A stretch of 64,000 nt of DNA from a virus (IMGVR_UViG_3300034066_002053:26491-90490), one strand, 5' to 3'; counted from the stretch's first letter, positions 17,288 to 26,060 are shown. The notes: generated by a model from the letters alone, not told the origin. Program-made: numbers and translations.

Positions 17288-18427
17288 TCACCCGATACAA
17301 AATTTATCACTAATCTTAGACGCTAGTTCTTTAGCAGCATTAGAAAGAAACCTGTTGTTGCTAAAGTAGAGGGGTGTTGAGACTTGATTAAGGAACTCCA
17401 CGACCGTTTTTAAAAGCTTGGTCTGGGAACCGTCAAGATCTAAATCTTCGCCCCCAGCGTCAACAGGAAGCGGCTCAATAGCATCTGTATCGTCCTCAGT
17501 AACAGGAGATACTGGAGTAGGATCACCATAAGCCTTGTTGAACATACCATGACCAGAATAGACATACTTTGTCTTGATATCTTCTGTGCTGTTGGTATAT
17601 GTGTTAAGGTTTAAAGACTTCATCTGATTTGCAATAGTTGTAGCAACATTAATTGCAACTGGAACTCCAGTGATGTCAGACTTTTTATAAGCCTTGGCAT
17701 ATTCTTTAAACCATTCGTCGCTAGTCTTATTAGCAACAATATTAACAACAGCAGAAACTCCATCAAGAGCCTCTTTAAGTTGTTCAATATTTATCGGATT
17801 ACCAGTTGATCCAGACAAAATACTGGTAAAATAAGGTTGCTTTCCTTCCCAACCCTTCCTCCACCAAGTATAAGGGATTCTGTAAATCTGATTGATTTTG
17901 ATAGCTCGGGCATCACCACCAAAATGATTTACCAGTTTCTTTTGAATACCATTCCAATAAGTCTTATGAGGACTATTAGTATTTGGGTTTAGAATCCAAT
18001 AGCACTGATAACCATTACGAGTATCAACAACCCAGCTTGGCTTTACTGGAAAGTTATTGATATAATTCAAGAATCCCCTTTTCTTCTGCATTACGACACT
18101 GGGCTTAAAATAGTTACCGTTATCATCTCGTCCAGCATCCATATCAACAAAACAAGCACGAATTCTACTAATAGCATATTGTTTACGTCCACCATTAACG
18201 TAGAAATAAGCATCAGCACCTTGGTTATCATTTGCAATAGCAACGGTGGTGAGATGATCTGTATGATTCATGCTACTGATCTTCTTGCGAGGATCACCAT
18301 TGTAACAGAAAATCTGCTGACCACCAAAAGACTCAAAAAACTTATTCCTCAAAGTAATCTGATCTCTTGTTCCAATAGCACTATGAGTCTTATCAAACGG
18401 ATTAAAAGCCAAAGTATCGCTAAACAT
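17288..18427 (-). CDS. AEP-superfamily primase-like protein (RepB-type)
   Basis: 379 residues from the ATG at 18427 (AAAGGA ribosome site). FVDMDA at 93-98 is the metal-binding hhDhD motif, RNGYQCYW at 137-144 sits where AEP primases have their sxH/GxGYH motif, and GGDARAIK...YRIP at 170-185 fits the third motif seen in RepB-type primases. The histidine of motif two is replaced by Gln/Cys/Tyr, a deviation worth noting. The last 150 residues are a low-similarity extension. Likely role in primer synthesis; a replicative helicase partner is not in this window. Confidence 0.65.
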   Translation of the reverse strand: MFSDTLAFNPFDKTHSAIGTRDQITLRNKFFESFGGQQIFCYNGDPRKKISSMNHTDHLTTVAIANDNQGADAYFYVNGGRKQYAISRIRACFVDMDAGRDDNGNYFKPSVVMQKKRGFLNYINNFPVKPSWVVDTRNGYQCYWILNPNTNSPHKTYWNGIQKKLVNHFGGDARAIKINQIYRIPYTWWRKGWEGKQPYFTSILSGSTGNPINIEQLKEALDGVSAVVNIVANKTSDEWFKEYAKAYKKSDITGVPVAINVATTIANQMKSLNLNTYTNSTEDIKTKYVYSGHGMFNKAYGDPTPVSPVTEDDTDAIEPLPVDAGGEDLDLDGSQTKLLKTVVEFLNQVSTPLYFSNNRFLSNAAKELASKISDKFCIG

Positions 18428-18445
18428 TTGTTTTCCTTTTTCCAC

Positions 18446-18505
18446 TTCCTACCTACATTTTTGATATTGGGATAGTAAACACTACCATCAAAAGCAATAT
18501 CGTAA
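18446..18505 (-). other. Structured intergenic RNA segment upstream of primase
   Basis: Reading leftward, GATATTG...CAATATC closes an inner GGTAGT-GTTT-ACTATC hairpin just 3' of the tRNA-like gene and before the primase ribosome site. Could be a processing or leader structure. No match to a named class is claimed. Confidence 0.35.
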
Positions 18506-18586
18506 AAGATGGTAACGGAATCGAACCGTTATTGTAGGATAGTAAAAACTATATAGGTACTATCTTACAAGTTCCAAACACCACCT
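18506..18586 (-). tRNA. tRNA-like gene with abnormal anticodon arm
   Basis: A 7-bp acceptor stem (AGGTGGT / ACCATCT, one G-U) and a perfect T arm (AACGG-TTCGATT-CCGTT) are present. The anticodon region is instead a long hairpin (GATAGTA / TACTATC) with a 13-base loop, so no ordinary 7-base anticodon loop exists. The D arm is short and weak. It could be a degenerate tRNA, a tRNA with an insertion, or a tRNA-like structure. An HNH gene ends 4 bases upstream. Confidence 0.4.
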
Positions 18587-18589
18587 TGA

Positions 18590-19165
18590 CTATTTACTAA
18601 CTCCATATTTATTCTTGAGACTTTCCATTGTTCTATTAATTTTCACTTCGCTTTTTTTGGTAAATTTATCACTATCAGATAGTTCATAATGCAACTCTCT
18701 ATGACATCTATTACAAAGCAGTTTACACTTTTTTATTTCTTGTAACAGTTTTTCAAAATTTGTATTAATTTCTCCTATCGCATACTCTTTGATCGCAGGA
18801 TCTAAATGATGAAAATCTAATGCCGATTGACACTTATTGTATCCACATTTTTCACATCTGTTGCCCAGTTGTTCTATTAGAATTTTTTTCTTTGCTATTT
18901 TAATGATTTTGTTAGCGCATTTACTACAAGTTTTCATTGAGCTTTTTTTATCACAAATTTCACAGTTGGTTATACCTAATGCTTTTCTGTTTGTTTTATC
19001 GTGTGGTCTTAAGTTTTTAGTTAAGTACCCTAGTCGTTTTTTAGCCTCATGAATAGATGATTTAGAACATCCATATAATTCGGCTAACTCATACGAGGTT
19101 TTACCTTCAAGTATATGCTGCTTGAATCTTTTCTTATCCTTGATAATTTCTTTAATAGTCATCAT
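18590..19165 (-). CDS. HNH homing-type endonuclease with helix-turn-helix
   Basis: About 191 residues. N-terminal HTH (KTSYELAELYGCSKSSIHEA), zinc pairs CEIC/CSKC, then CEKCGYNKCQSALDFHHLDP and LLCNRCHRELH, the HNH core. Same core as the gene at 61275 (CEKCGYNKC..ALDFHH, CHRELH), so the two are paralogues with the HTH placed at opposite ends. It ends 4 bases before the tRNA-like gene and begins beyond the rIIB stop, consistent with homing next to tRNAs. Confidence 0.85.
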   Translation of the reverse strand: MMTIKEIIKDKKRFKQHILEGKTSYELAELYGCSKSSIHEAKKRLGYLTKNLRPHDKTNRKALGITNCEICDKKSSMKTCSKCANKIIKIAKKKILIEQLGNRCEKCGYNKCQSALDFHHLDPAIKEYAIGEINTNFEKLLQEIKKCKLLCNRCHRELHYELSDSDKFTKKSEVKINRTMESLKNKYGVSK

Positions 19166-19232
19166 AAACCCCCGGAGAATGAAAGTATACCTTTTAATAC
19201 ACCTTTCAAACTCCGAGGGCATGATTTATTTT

Positions 19233-20102
19233 TTAGAAATTATCCTCATCCTCTTCATCGTCAAAATCGTCCTCATAATCATCTTCGTCAGAATCGTCAA
19301 ATTGAGACCAATAATCTTCATCGGTCAAGTGATCATCATTATCTTCGTCATCATTATCATCATAGCTAAAATTTTCCGAATACAGAGGCTTAAGTAATTC
19401 TCCTGCATATTCAGCAACAACTTCATATCGACAAGTACGAAGTTTTTCATAATTGCAATCACTTGGGACACTGACTACATCTTTCGGGTTAATCTTGACG
19501 ATCACAATTCGATCTCCATTCTCAAGACTACCATACCCAGCAACATAGTTTAAAGCCCCGGCATGAAGTCCATTTGAACAACCCCTACCTCTATCGTCAT
19601 CAACTTTAGATCGTGTCATTTCGCAAACCTTACCAACACTATTGTCGAAAACACCACGATACTTATCCTTAAAATCTGAACGAACAGCTTTATAGGCCAA
19701 AAAATATCCATCGGAAGTTACAGCCAAATTCTCATGTTCCAAGAAATCATACAGTTCCTTCTGACTCTGCATACTTGGATTTTCCATGAGATTATTCAGG
19801 AAATTAACAAGGGGCTGAAACGGCAATCCCTTGCTCATAAACTCCAGAATACGCTTACTAATACTACCATGAACTTCCTCACCCTCGTAGAGAACCTGAC
19901 CGTTCTTGATCTCCACAAGACCATCGCTAAAAGTAGCAACAGCCTTTTGAACATCAACAACTTCCAAGAGTTCCTCTGCCGTAGCAGTAGGAAGTCTTTC
20001 CAGAATCAACTTATAGTTGATATGATCCGGCAACACCTGATAACTCTGGTTGTTAAGAACCAGCGTCAAATTACCATCCACAAACATAAACGGAACAGCC
20101 AT
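19233..20102 (-). CDS. rIIB: RIIB-like protein with acidic tail
   Basis: 289 residues. GYFLAYKAVRSDF, GVFDNSVGKVCEM, GCSNGLHAGALNYV and IVKINPKDVVSVPSD follow the order found in T4-type RIIB proteins. The last 45 residues are nearly all Asp and Glu with aromatic residues, an extension not usual for the family. It lies downstream of rIIA with its own promoter at 20149-20176. In T4 the pair counters RexAB exclusion and affects lysis timing; the same role here is inferred. Confidence 0.88.
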   Translation of the reverse strand: MAVPFMFVDGNLTLVLNNQSYQVLPDHINYKLILERLPTATAEELLEVVDVQKAVATFSDGLVEIKNGQVLYEGEEVHGSISKRILEFMSKGLPFQPLVNFLNNLMENPSMQSQKELYDFLEHENLAVTSDGYFLAYKAVRSDFKDKYRGVFDNSVGKVCEMTRSKVDDDRGRGCSNGLHAGALNYVAGYGSLENGDRIVIVKINPKDVVSVPSDCNYEKLRTCRYEVVAEYAGELLKPLYSENFSYDDNDDEDNDDHLTDEDYWSQFDDSDEDDYEDDFDDEEDEDNF

Positions 20103-20148
20103 AATCCAAACTCCTAATACTTTTAGTTACGATACCTGTGATACTGTC

Positions 20149-20176
20149 ATTTTACACTAATCGGCAAGCTTGTCAA
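20149..20176 (-). promoter_or_regulatory. Promoter of rIIB
   Basis: TTGACA, 16 bp, TAAAAT. GCCGAT in the spacer; TCTCAAG box 5 bases upstream of -35. Confidence 0.8.
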
Positions 20177-20197
20177 GGGGTCTTGAGAAATTCCTGA

Positions 20198-22882
20198 CTA
20201 CTTGATCAAACTACTCAACTGAATCTTAAAAAGGTCAATATTCTCCTGACTCATCTGCTCAATCCAATCCTTGCTAGACTTTCCATAATAGGAACTACGA
20301 TCTTCAAGAATAGGATTCTGACTAGGCTTTAGGTCTGTCAGATTGCCGCTAACTTGATGAGTTCCCATCATATATTTCAGCATAGGATTCTTGTCTACTT
20401 CAGCCTTAATCTTCTCCCTAATTTCAGAGATTTTCCATCTCTTAAGATCTTCAGTAGAAGTTCCACGAATAATCTTGAGATAACCCTCTGCCTTGTCTTG
20501 ATTAGTCACAGAATACAAACGAGTGACAATCATGTTTGTCAAGGTGTTATAGGCCAAATTAGCATTACGAATCTCTTTACTATCAACATCTTCAATCCCA
20601 GCCTCTTTCATAAGCTTAGAAATATGAGAAAGATATTCTGTTTGACTGAACTTAGTGATATTAAAAGGATGAATATGAACAGTATTAGCAAAGAACTCTG
20701 TTAGCATTGTTTTGTTCAAGCAATCAACAAGAGTCTTATTGCCAATAAACTTATCATAATCCAATCCAAAGATACTCAGAACATGAAACATAAACTGCTT
20801 ATCGGTTGTTCCATACTGGCAATATCTATAGCCGCCAGTAGTCTTTTCTTCAGTTGCAAAATCTTTCTTGCAATATTCAACAAGCTTGTTGATAGAAGCA
20901 AGATTCTTAAAGTGCTTGTTAGCAACAACTTTAAGTTGACGCTTCAAGAAATCATTGAAGTTAACAAGATTATATCCGTCTTTCTCAAGCTTTTTAGCAA
21001 AAGCTGTTTTGATAGCATAAACCTTACTATCTCCAACCAAGTCCTTGACTATACTCTTGAGTTTATCATCACTAAGAGTAATAGCGATGTCATTAATCTC
21101 AGGATAACCAGACTCAGGCTCAGTCTTATAACGAAGCATAGGAACATACACAATCTCATCCTGTTCCAGAAAATCCTCTAGTTGTTCTTCTGAAAGAATT
21201 CTGAGACAAGTAGCATCATTATAAGGATTAGTAATCTGCTTACTGTCCTTATCATAACCGTGGATAAAGAATACATCTTGATCACTAACACTACCATTAG
21301 AATTTCTATTGTAAGACTTTCTTGGGCCAGAACTTTGTGTCAGATGTTTATAGTCTGAAACCTTGAGCAGATTTCCAGCCCCAACATCTTCGATCAGTTG
21401 ATCAAAACCTTCTCCGCTTTTTGTATGATCCTTAGTGTCGATCATCAGATAAGCAAAGCAATCGTTTGCATTACAATATCTTGTAAGAATTTTCTTGGCA
21501 CTTTCTTCACTAGCAACGTCGCAGACAAAGAAAGCCATCGTTCCCTTCTTTTTCTGATTATTCCAGTAATAGGAACCTTTACCAGTAAGAGTTTCATGAT
21601 GGATTCTGTCTGTCAGAGCAACTTGGCGGCGAGAACGATAGCCAGCAGTCTTGTAATTAAAAACGTACAGACTCTTACCGGCAGGAATTTTATATTCCAA
21701 GTCATTGCCAGAGTTGATAGGATGATCTTTACCCTTGGGATCAGTCCAAGTAGCACCAACACCCCAGCCGCCAGCCAATTCATTCATAGCATAGTATGAA
21801 GTAATTGCTTCTACCTTGTTTTGGGCAGCTTGAATTTTCTTGGAGAATTCTTCCTTCATCTCCATGTAAATTTCTTGAGTCTTTTTACGCAGTGTCTTGA
21901 TAACATCTTTAGTATACTGCAAACCTTCACGGCTAACATCCATTTCCAGTTCACCGATACCAAAATCAAGCTCAAGATAAAGGCCGGAGTTCAGAATCTC
22001 TCCAACGAAACTCTTCCAAGAATCAATATCTGCTTTCTGGAAAGCCCTATTCCACTTCTGAATATGATCGGGCATCTCATCCTTCTCTTGACCAACAATC
22101 TGTGCGGTCTGAACAGGATAAGCGATATTGCCCATGATAGCTACGATACCACTATCAATTCGATGATAACCATTAGGGAAATAACTATTATCATTATTAA
22201 GTCGGCATACCCTCCAACCTTCACCACTAATGATGATGTTGGTATTACTATACTTATGATCTTGCAGATTATTTCCGATACCACCTTCAAGGATGGGTTT
22301 CATGCGGAAATAGTGGAAGATTCTCTTAGCCTTGTCGGTAAACTCTTGGAAATCATGCTGCTTAACAGCGAAACTAATTTCAAGACCATTAGGCTCAGAC
22401 GTATCTGAAGTATTGAAAAGATTCAGAGTAGGCACTCCGCTCTCGTCAATCGCAGCAATATAGGTATACTTCTTACCGTTGTAATATGATGCCGTGGTGA
22501 AACTCTTGGTATACGCGAAGGGACTCTTAGACCCTAGACCAAGACAACCAACAAAATCATTACTATCATTCTTGTTGGACGCACCATAAGTTGTATACAA
22601 GTCCTCCATATCGGCCTGACTAAGACCAGTGCCATAATCTCTGACTACGAAGGTAGGATTGGCAGCGGTAGGCAAAGTCACCTTAAAGGGATTCTTATTC
22701 CCGGCAGAGATATGACTATCATAAGCATTAGTAGAAAGCTCACGAATCGCAGCCATAACCTTATCAGAGTAAAGAGAGTCTGAAAGGATTTTAAACATTT
22801 TGCTCGTCTGAGCAATATTGAACTGATTCCTGCTTGCAACTCCAACGCTGTGAGTCTCAATCGTCCTATCTGCCAACTTCAT
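20198..22882 (-). CDS. rIIA: RIIA-like GHKL ATPase
   Basis: 894 residues. GHKL ATP-binding motifs are clear: E48-L-S-T-N52 (N box), DYGTG at 82-86 (G1) and GLGSKSPFAY at 114-123 (G2). This matches RIIA of T4-like phages, here longer than the T4 protein. Good ribosome site and a promoter with 17-bp spacing directly upstream. Probably works with RIIB at the membrane. Confidence 0.92.
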   Translation of the reverse strand: MKLADRTIETHSVGVASRNQFNIAQTSKMFKILSDSLYSDKVMAAIRELSTNAYDSHISAGNKNPFKVTLPTAANPTFVVRDYGTGLSQADMEDLYTTYGASNKNDSNDFVGCLGLGSKSPFAYTKSFTTASYYNGKKYTYIAAIDESGVPTLNLFNTSDTSEPNGLEISFAVKQHDFQEFTDKAKRIFHYFRMKPILEGGIGNNLQDHKYSNTNIIISGEGWRVCRLNNDNSYFPNGYHRIDSGIVAIMGNIAYPVQTAQIVGQEKDEMPDHIQKWNRAFQKADIDSWKSFVGEILNSGLYLELDFGIGELEMDVSREGLQYTKDVIKTLRKKTQEIYMEMKEEFSKKIQAAQNKVEAITSYYAMNELAGGWGVGATWTDPKGKDHPINSGNDLEYKIPAGKSLYVFNYKTAGYRSRRQVALTDRIHHETLTGKGSYYWNNQKKKGTMAFFVCDVASEESAKKILTRYCNANDCFAYLMIDTKDHTKSGEGFDQLIEDVGAGNLLKVSDYKHLTQSSGPRKSYNRNSNGSVSDQDVFFIHGYDKDSKQITNPYNDATCLRILSEEQLEDFLEQDEIVYVPMLRYKTEPESGYPEINDIAITLSDDKLKSIVKDLVGDSKVYAIKTAFAKKLEKDGYNLVNFNDFLKRQLKVVANKHFKNLASINKLVEYCKKDFATEEKTTGGYRYCQYGTTDKQFMFHVLSIFGLDYDKFIGNKTLVDCLNKTMLTEFFANTVHIHPFNITKFSQTEYLSHISKLMKEAGIEDVDSKEIRNANLAYNTLTNMIVTRLYSVTNQDKAEGYLKIIRGTSTEDLKRWKISEIREKIKAEVDKNPMLKYMMGTHQVSGNLTDLKPSQNPILEDRSSYYGKSSKDWIEQMSQENIDLFKIQLSSLIK

Positions 22883-22922
22883 CTGTATTCTCCAAAAGTG
22901 TTATCGTTCCTGTGATGGCTCA

Positions 22923-22951
22923 AGTATACCATCGGCAAACCATCTTGTCAA
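22923..22951 (-). promoter_or_regulatory. Promoter of rIIA
   Basis: TTGACA, 17 bp, TATACT, with GCCGATG near the -10 side of the spacer. Confidence 0.85.
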
Positions 22952-23199
22952 GCATCACTTTTCTTTTGTTGTCTGTCTGAGATTATTTTAAAACCGATAG
23001 CTATGTCTATCAGACCCAAAACTTTTAAAAATGGCACTGGCAAAGTGAATGTCATCCCTCCGACAAGTATGCAAAGAAGTCCCATAATCCATACAACAAA
23101 CTTTGGCATCCAATCAAATAATGACAAAAGATAACTCATTGGCCCTATAATTAGCACAGATAAAAAAATAATTGTTACTAGTAGAGCTAAACTAGCCAT
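22948..23199 (-). CDS. Small membrane protein, 83 aa
   Basis: Two to three hydrophobic helices (LLVTIIFLSVLIIGPMSYLL; FVVWIMGLLCILVGGM) and a charged tail. Shares one base with the next start (TAATG type). Could be a membrane partner of rII; not recognised. Confidence 0.6.
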   Translation of the reverse strand: MASLALLVTIIFLSVLIIGPMSYLLSLFDWMPKFVVWIMGLLCILVGGMTFTLPVPFLKVLGLIDIAIGFKIISDRQQKKSDA

Positions 23200-23498
23200 T
23201 AGTTATCTTCATTATCATAATCGCCTGGATCAAAATCCTCATCTTCATAAGGATTCCATTCTGTATTATATTCATCTTCTTCTTCTTCTTCGTCTATTTG
23301 TTCCTCCATTAATTCAATTGCGTCCATAACAACTTCAAATTCTTGAATTTTATTAAGAACAAGATCTACTTTTTTGTCTAGATTTTTGATAAGTTTCTTT
23401 AACTCGCTAATATCTTTTGAAAGATTGTCTTCTATTTGATGTATCTCTTTATTAGCTTTGATTATCTCTTTGTTAATATTCTCAATATCTCTTGACAT
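23199..23498 (-). CDS. Coiled-coil protein with acidic tail, 99 aa
   Basis: Long heptad-like helix through residue 75 (KANKEIHQIEDNLSKDISEL), then a run of Glu/Asp. Likely oligomeric. Function unknown. Confidence 0.6.
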   Translation of the reverse strand: MSRDIENINKEIIKANKEIHQIEDNLSKDISELKKLIKNLDKKVDLVLNKIQEFEVVMDAIELMEEQIDEEEEEDEYNTEWNPYEDEDFDPGDYDNEDN

Positions 23499-23511
23499 AA
23501 GTAGTTACCTA

Positions 23512-23838
23512 TTATAGACGTTTATATTCTTTAATATCTCCATTTTCAATAATCTTCTTATCTTCGTATGAGCTTGCTGCACGACGATAAAATTCTTGCT
23601 TAATATTCTCTAATACACCAGTAATCATAGCAATCTTGGAGTATGAAATGTCTCCCATAATCCCACCTAATATTCGAGAAAAACAATAGTTAATTTTACC
23701 TAAAAGCATCATTGTTTGATTGTCTGTCAAGTTTTGTTGTTGGCAAATTTCTCCCTCTAAGGAGCATTTAAATACAAAAATTAAACTATCTATATGATTA
23801 TCTAGTATTTTTCTATCTTGTTCTTTGATATATGGCAT
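23512..23838 (-). CDS. Hypothetical protein, 108 aa
   Basis: ATG at 23838 follows GAAGGA; an in-frame ATG at 23853 is less well placed. Helical, with NLTDNQTMMLLGKINYCFSR. Not recognised. Confidence 0.55.
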   Translation of the reverse strand: MPYIKEQDRKILDNHIDSLIFVFKCSLEGEICQQQNLTDNQTMMLLGKINYCFSRILGGIMGDISYSKIAMITGVLENIKQEFYRRAASSYEDKKIIENGDIKEYKRL

Positions 23839-23839
23839 T

Positions 23840-24364
23840 TTAAATTCCTTCACACTTACATTGGTATTTTAAACAATATGAACATTTTGGGCCGGGATCA
23901 GAATTTCCAAAATAATTAGCATAACCATCCCAGGTTTCTTTACCCGTGTCGATGCAAACCAATTTAGCTTTACCGTCTCTTATAATATAACCAATATTTT
24001 TTGTGTGACAGTCCCAAAATTTTAACTTTGTTTTGTCATATATAGATTCTACTAATTCTTGTATTTTCCATAGCTTAGTTTTTTCGCTACTTTCTTTAGC
24101 CAGTTCAGTAACATATCCCCAACCACTTATTTTATGAGGAAAGAAAGGCTCGTACCTCATTTTGCACAATTCAGAACAGACCTTGGGAGCAAGATCATAA
24201 CTACTTAATTTGGACTGAATTTGTCTGGCGTATGATGCTCTAGACTTAGAAATAAATTCTTTGAATCCTAAAGATGGTTCATTAGAGACTTTAAACAAAG
24301 TACAATAACCACCGTTTTCACTATAGTAGTCAGATAAATCAACTTTATATTTTGTACTTACCAT
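23840..24364 (-). CDS. Kinase-fold-like protein with C-terminal Cys cluster
   Basis: 174 residues. FWDCHTKNIGYI resembles a kinase catalytic loop (D-x-H-x-x-N) and LVCIDTGKETW an altered DFG metal site; an upstream SKSRASYARQIQSKL helix may carry a nucleotide lysine. It ends in CSYCLKYQCKC, a likely zinc knuckle. The gene at 63290 has the same order of features, so this is a phage paralogue family. Substrate unknown. Confidence 0.5.
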   Translation of the reverse strand: MVSTKYKVDLSDYYSENGGYCTLFKVSNEPSLGFKEFISKSRASYARQIQSKLSSYDLAPKVCSELCKMRYEPFFPHKISGWGYVTELAKESSEKTKLWKIQELVESIYDKTKLKFWDCHTKNIGYIIRDGKAKLVCIDTGKETWDGYANYFGNSDPGPKCSYCLKYQCKCEGI

Positions 24365-24365
24365 A

Positions 24366-24689
24366 TTAATAAGAGATAACTTGAGGAATTTCACCAGTTA
24401 TATTATATAGAAAAGCTTTTGCCTTATCTATAGAATGAAACTCTCCAAGAAAAACAGTTCCCGGTAGACCATCACTATCAACTGGTACTGATCCATATAT
24501 TTGATAAAAGGGGTCATCATAAGCATCCTTTTCTTTTTCTAAAAATTCCGCAGATGTTCTGATTTCATCTATATAAGTACCTCCCTCATAATCACTATAT
24601 TCTCTTACAGTAACCAGTAAAAAATATTCTATGGGAGATTTGGGATTATTATTCTTAATCCTACCATTACAAAGAGTATTACCCATCAT
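24366..24689 (-). CDS. Hypothetical protein, 107 aa
   Basis: Mixed alpha/beta, with FLLVTVREYSDYEGGTYIDE and VFLGEFHSIDKAKAFLYNIT, a look of small phage proteins carrying an unknown domain. Overlaps the upstream gene by 11 bases. Confidence 0.55.
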   Translation of the reverse strand: MMGNTLCNGRIKNNNPKSPIEYFLLVTVREYSDYEGGTYIDEIRTSAEFLEKEKDAYDDPFYQIYGSVPVDSDGLPGTVFLGEFHSIDKAKAFLYNITGEIPQVISY

Positions 24690-25089
24690 TTTTCCTATAA
24701 AGAGGAATTACAGTATTTTGATCAACATAAGGGTTGTTTTGAGTTCTTAAATCAAACAAATCACCACGACCATTAATTCTGGCCCAAGCAACAGGCTTAT
24801 CAAGAGAATCTTTTAAAGACTGCATCTGCTGAGACACTTCCAAGTATTCGTTTGTCTGTTCAACAGCAAATTCATTAGCTCTATAGACTTCTTCAGCCCA
24901 TTCTTTATTTTTCTCTTTTAGTTTTTTCAATTCATCTTTGGCATTTTGCACAAAGAAAAGATCAGCCCCAGAAGCCCAAGCAAAATCAATAATACTCTCA
25001 AGAGGATTAGCGTGTTTTTCCATATAAGTTGCTAGTTCTATAAATGTCCTTCTTATTCCATCTTCCCAATTTTCATATTCTTCGATCAT
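24679..25089 (-). CDS. Helical hypothetical protein, 136 aa
   Basis: Extended charged helix (DELKKLKEKNKEWAEEVYRA), then KPVAWARINGRGDLFDLRTQ, a short motif common in small phage proteins with a similar N-terminal coil. Not recognised further. Confidence 0.55.
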   Translation of the reverse strand: MIEEYENWEDGIRRTFIELATYMEKHANPLESIIDFAWASGADLFFVQNAKDELKKLKEKNKEWAEEVYRANEFAVEQTNEYLEVSQQMQSLKDSLDKPVAWARINGRGDLFDLRTQNNPYVDQNTVIPLYRKNDG

Positions 25090-25306
25090 TCTTTAGCTGT
25101 TCTATTTCTCTTTCCAATTTAGCTACTCTTTCGTATATATCATGGTTAGCTAAACGAGGCAGGTCTTTTGCTGGTGTTTTGCCATCTCCAATTCTTGTAT
25201 CCCACAACTCAGCAATGCTATCATACTGGTATAAGAAGAGTTCGCCAAGTCTTGGAATAACATCACAACCATTCTTGGCTTTTGGTAGACTAAAAGATCC
25301 GTTCAT
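25073..25306 (-). CDS. Small protein with tail-fibre-like IGDGKTP motif, 77 aa
   Basis: PRLGELFLYQYDSIAELWDT and RIGDGKTPAKDLPRL match the N-terminal element of phage tropism determinants and related fibre proteins, followed by a short coiled coil. Here it is a stand-alone gene among early-type genes, away from obvious tail genes. Confidence 0.5.
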   Translation of the reverse strand: MNGSFSLPKAKNGCDVIPRLGELFLYQYDSIAELWDTRIGDGKTPAKDLPRLANHDIYERVAKLEREIEQLKNDRRI

Positions 25307-25521
25307 TCTAAGACAGTAATTTCTGCTCCCTTAAATTCAGGCTTATAGAAGCCTGTCAAACTGTCCTTCTGATAAGTATCTTCAACGATGAATCTAATAT
25401 CATACTTATTCTCCATTATGGAAACTTCTGAACTAGTAGAAATCTTTTTGTTCTCAACAATATATTGAATAATTGCTATCTTAATTTCTTCTTTAGTTAG
25501 ATTGTATAGATTATATGTCAT
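25303..25521 (-). CDS. Hypothetical protein, 72 aa
   Basis: Helix (LTKEEIKIAIIQYIVENKKI) followed by beta strands ending EFKGAEITVLE. ATGA-type overlap. Not recognised. Confidence 0.5.
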   Translation of the reverse strand: MTYNLYNLTKEEIKIAIIQYIVENKKISTSSEVSIMENKYDIRFIVEDTYQKDSLTGFYKPEFKGAEITVLE

Positions 25522-25524
25522 AAA

Positions 25525-25755
25525 TTAAAAGTCATCTCCCATTCGATATTCATCAAACTTTTCTTGACATTCTTCATTAGCATCATAATATCCAACATCA
25601 TAACCTTGTTCATGGCCCATAGCATACGCTGCCATCAACCATTTGATTATATCGTCAGTCTTTCCTTTTGCAACACAATTTCTTATGTCGCTTATAGCTC
25701 TTTCGTGTCTGACGCTATATCCTTCAACTTCATTTATCCAGTGGTCGAATGTCAT
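25525..25755 (-). CDS. Hypothetical protein, 76 aa
   Basis: Helical with AMGHEQGYDVGYYDANEECQ, a Gly-containing helix motif that recurs in other small genes here. First gene 3' of the intron-containing tRNA. Function unknown. Confidence 0.5.
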   Translation of the reverse strand: MTFDHWINEVEGYSVRHERAISDIRNCVAKGKTDDIIKWLMAAYAMGHEQGYDVGYYDANEECQEKFDEYRMGDDF

Positions 25756-25784
25756 AAGAGTAAACTCATTTAAAAAGGATTAAG

Positions 25785-26059
25785 TAGGAGCGGTGAGAAT
25801 CGAACTCACACTGGATGGATTTTCTTGCCACTATAGTTTTCACTACCATTTCTGTTTGTGGTCTGGACTTTATCTTAACCATAACTTTCGTTTTAGGTTC
25901 CTGCCGTCAAGTCTCTACACCTTCATAATATTTCTATTAAGCTTGGCTCGGTATTAGCAGTTAAGCCTCCACCGAATTTGACAGGTTCTACATCAAAGAT
26001 TTCTCTTTAAGCACTCAAATTGTATAAGTCCATTGTCTCTGCCGTTGGACTACGCTCCC
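25785..26059 (-). tRNA. tRNA-Leu(UAA)-like gene interrupted by group I intron
   Basis: Exons 26026-26059 (34 nt, to the wobble base) and 25785-25823 (39 nt) join into a 73-nt cloverleaf: acceptor GGGAGCG / CGCTCCT, anticodon stem ATGGA / TCCAT, loop CTTAAAA (anticodon TAA) and T arm GTGAG-TTCGATT-CTCAC. The intron splits U34 from A35, the exact site used in cyanobacterial and plastid tRNA-Leu(UAA). Unlike ordinary bacterial tRNA-Leu it has a 5-base variable loop, so its charging identity is uncertain. No CCA is encoded. Confidence 0.85.
25824..26025 (-). ncRNA. Group I (IC3-like) self-splicing intron, 202 nt
   Basis: 5' exon ACTT pairs with intron GAGT to give the expected U-G at the splice site, and the intron ends in G before AAAA. 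Conserved blocks are visible in order: TTAAAGAGAAATCTTT (P2), AACCTGTCAAATTCGG (P side), ACCGAGCCAAGC (Q), GGTGTAGAGACTTGACGGC (R/P7) and AAGATAAAGTCC (S). The series closely parallels my recollection of the Anabaena tRNA-Leu intron. No ORF inside. Confidence 0.9.
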
Positions 26060-26060
26060 G

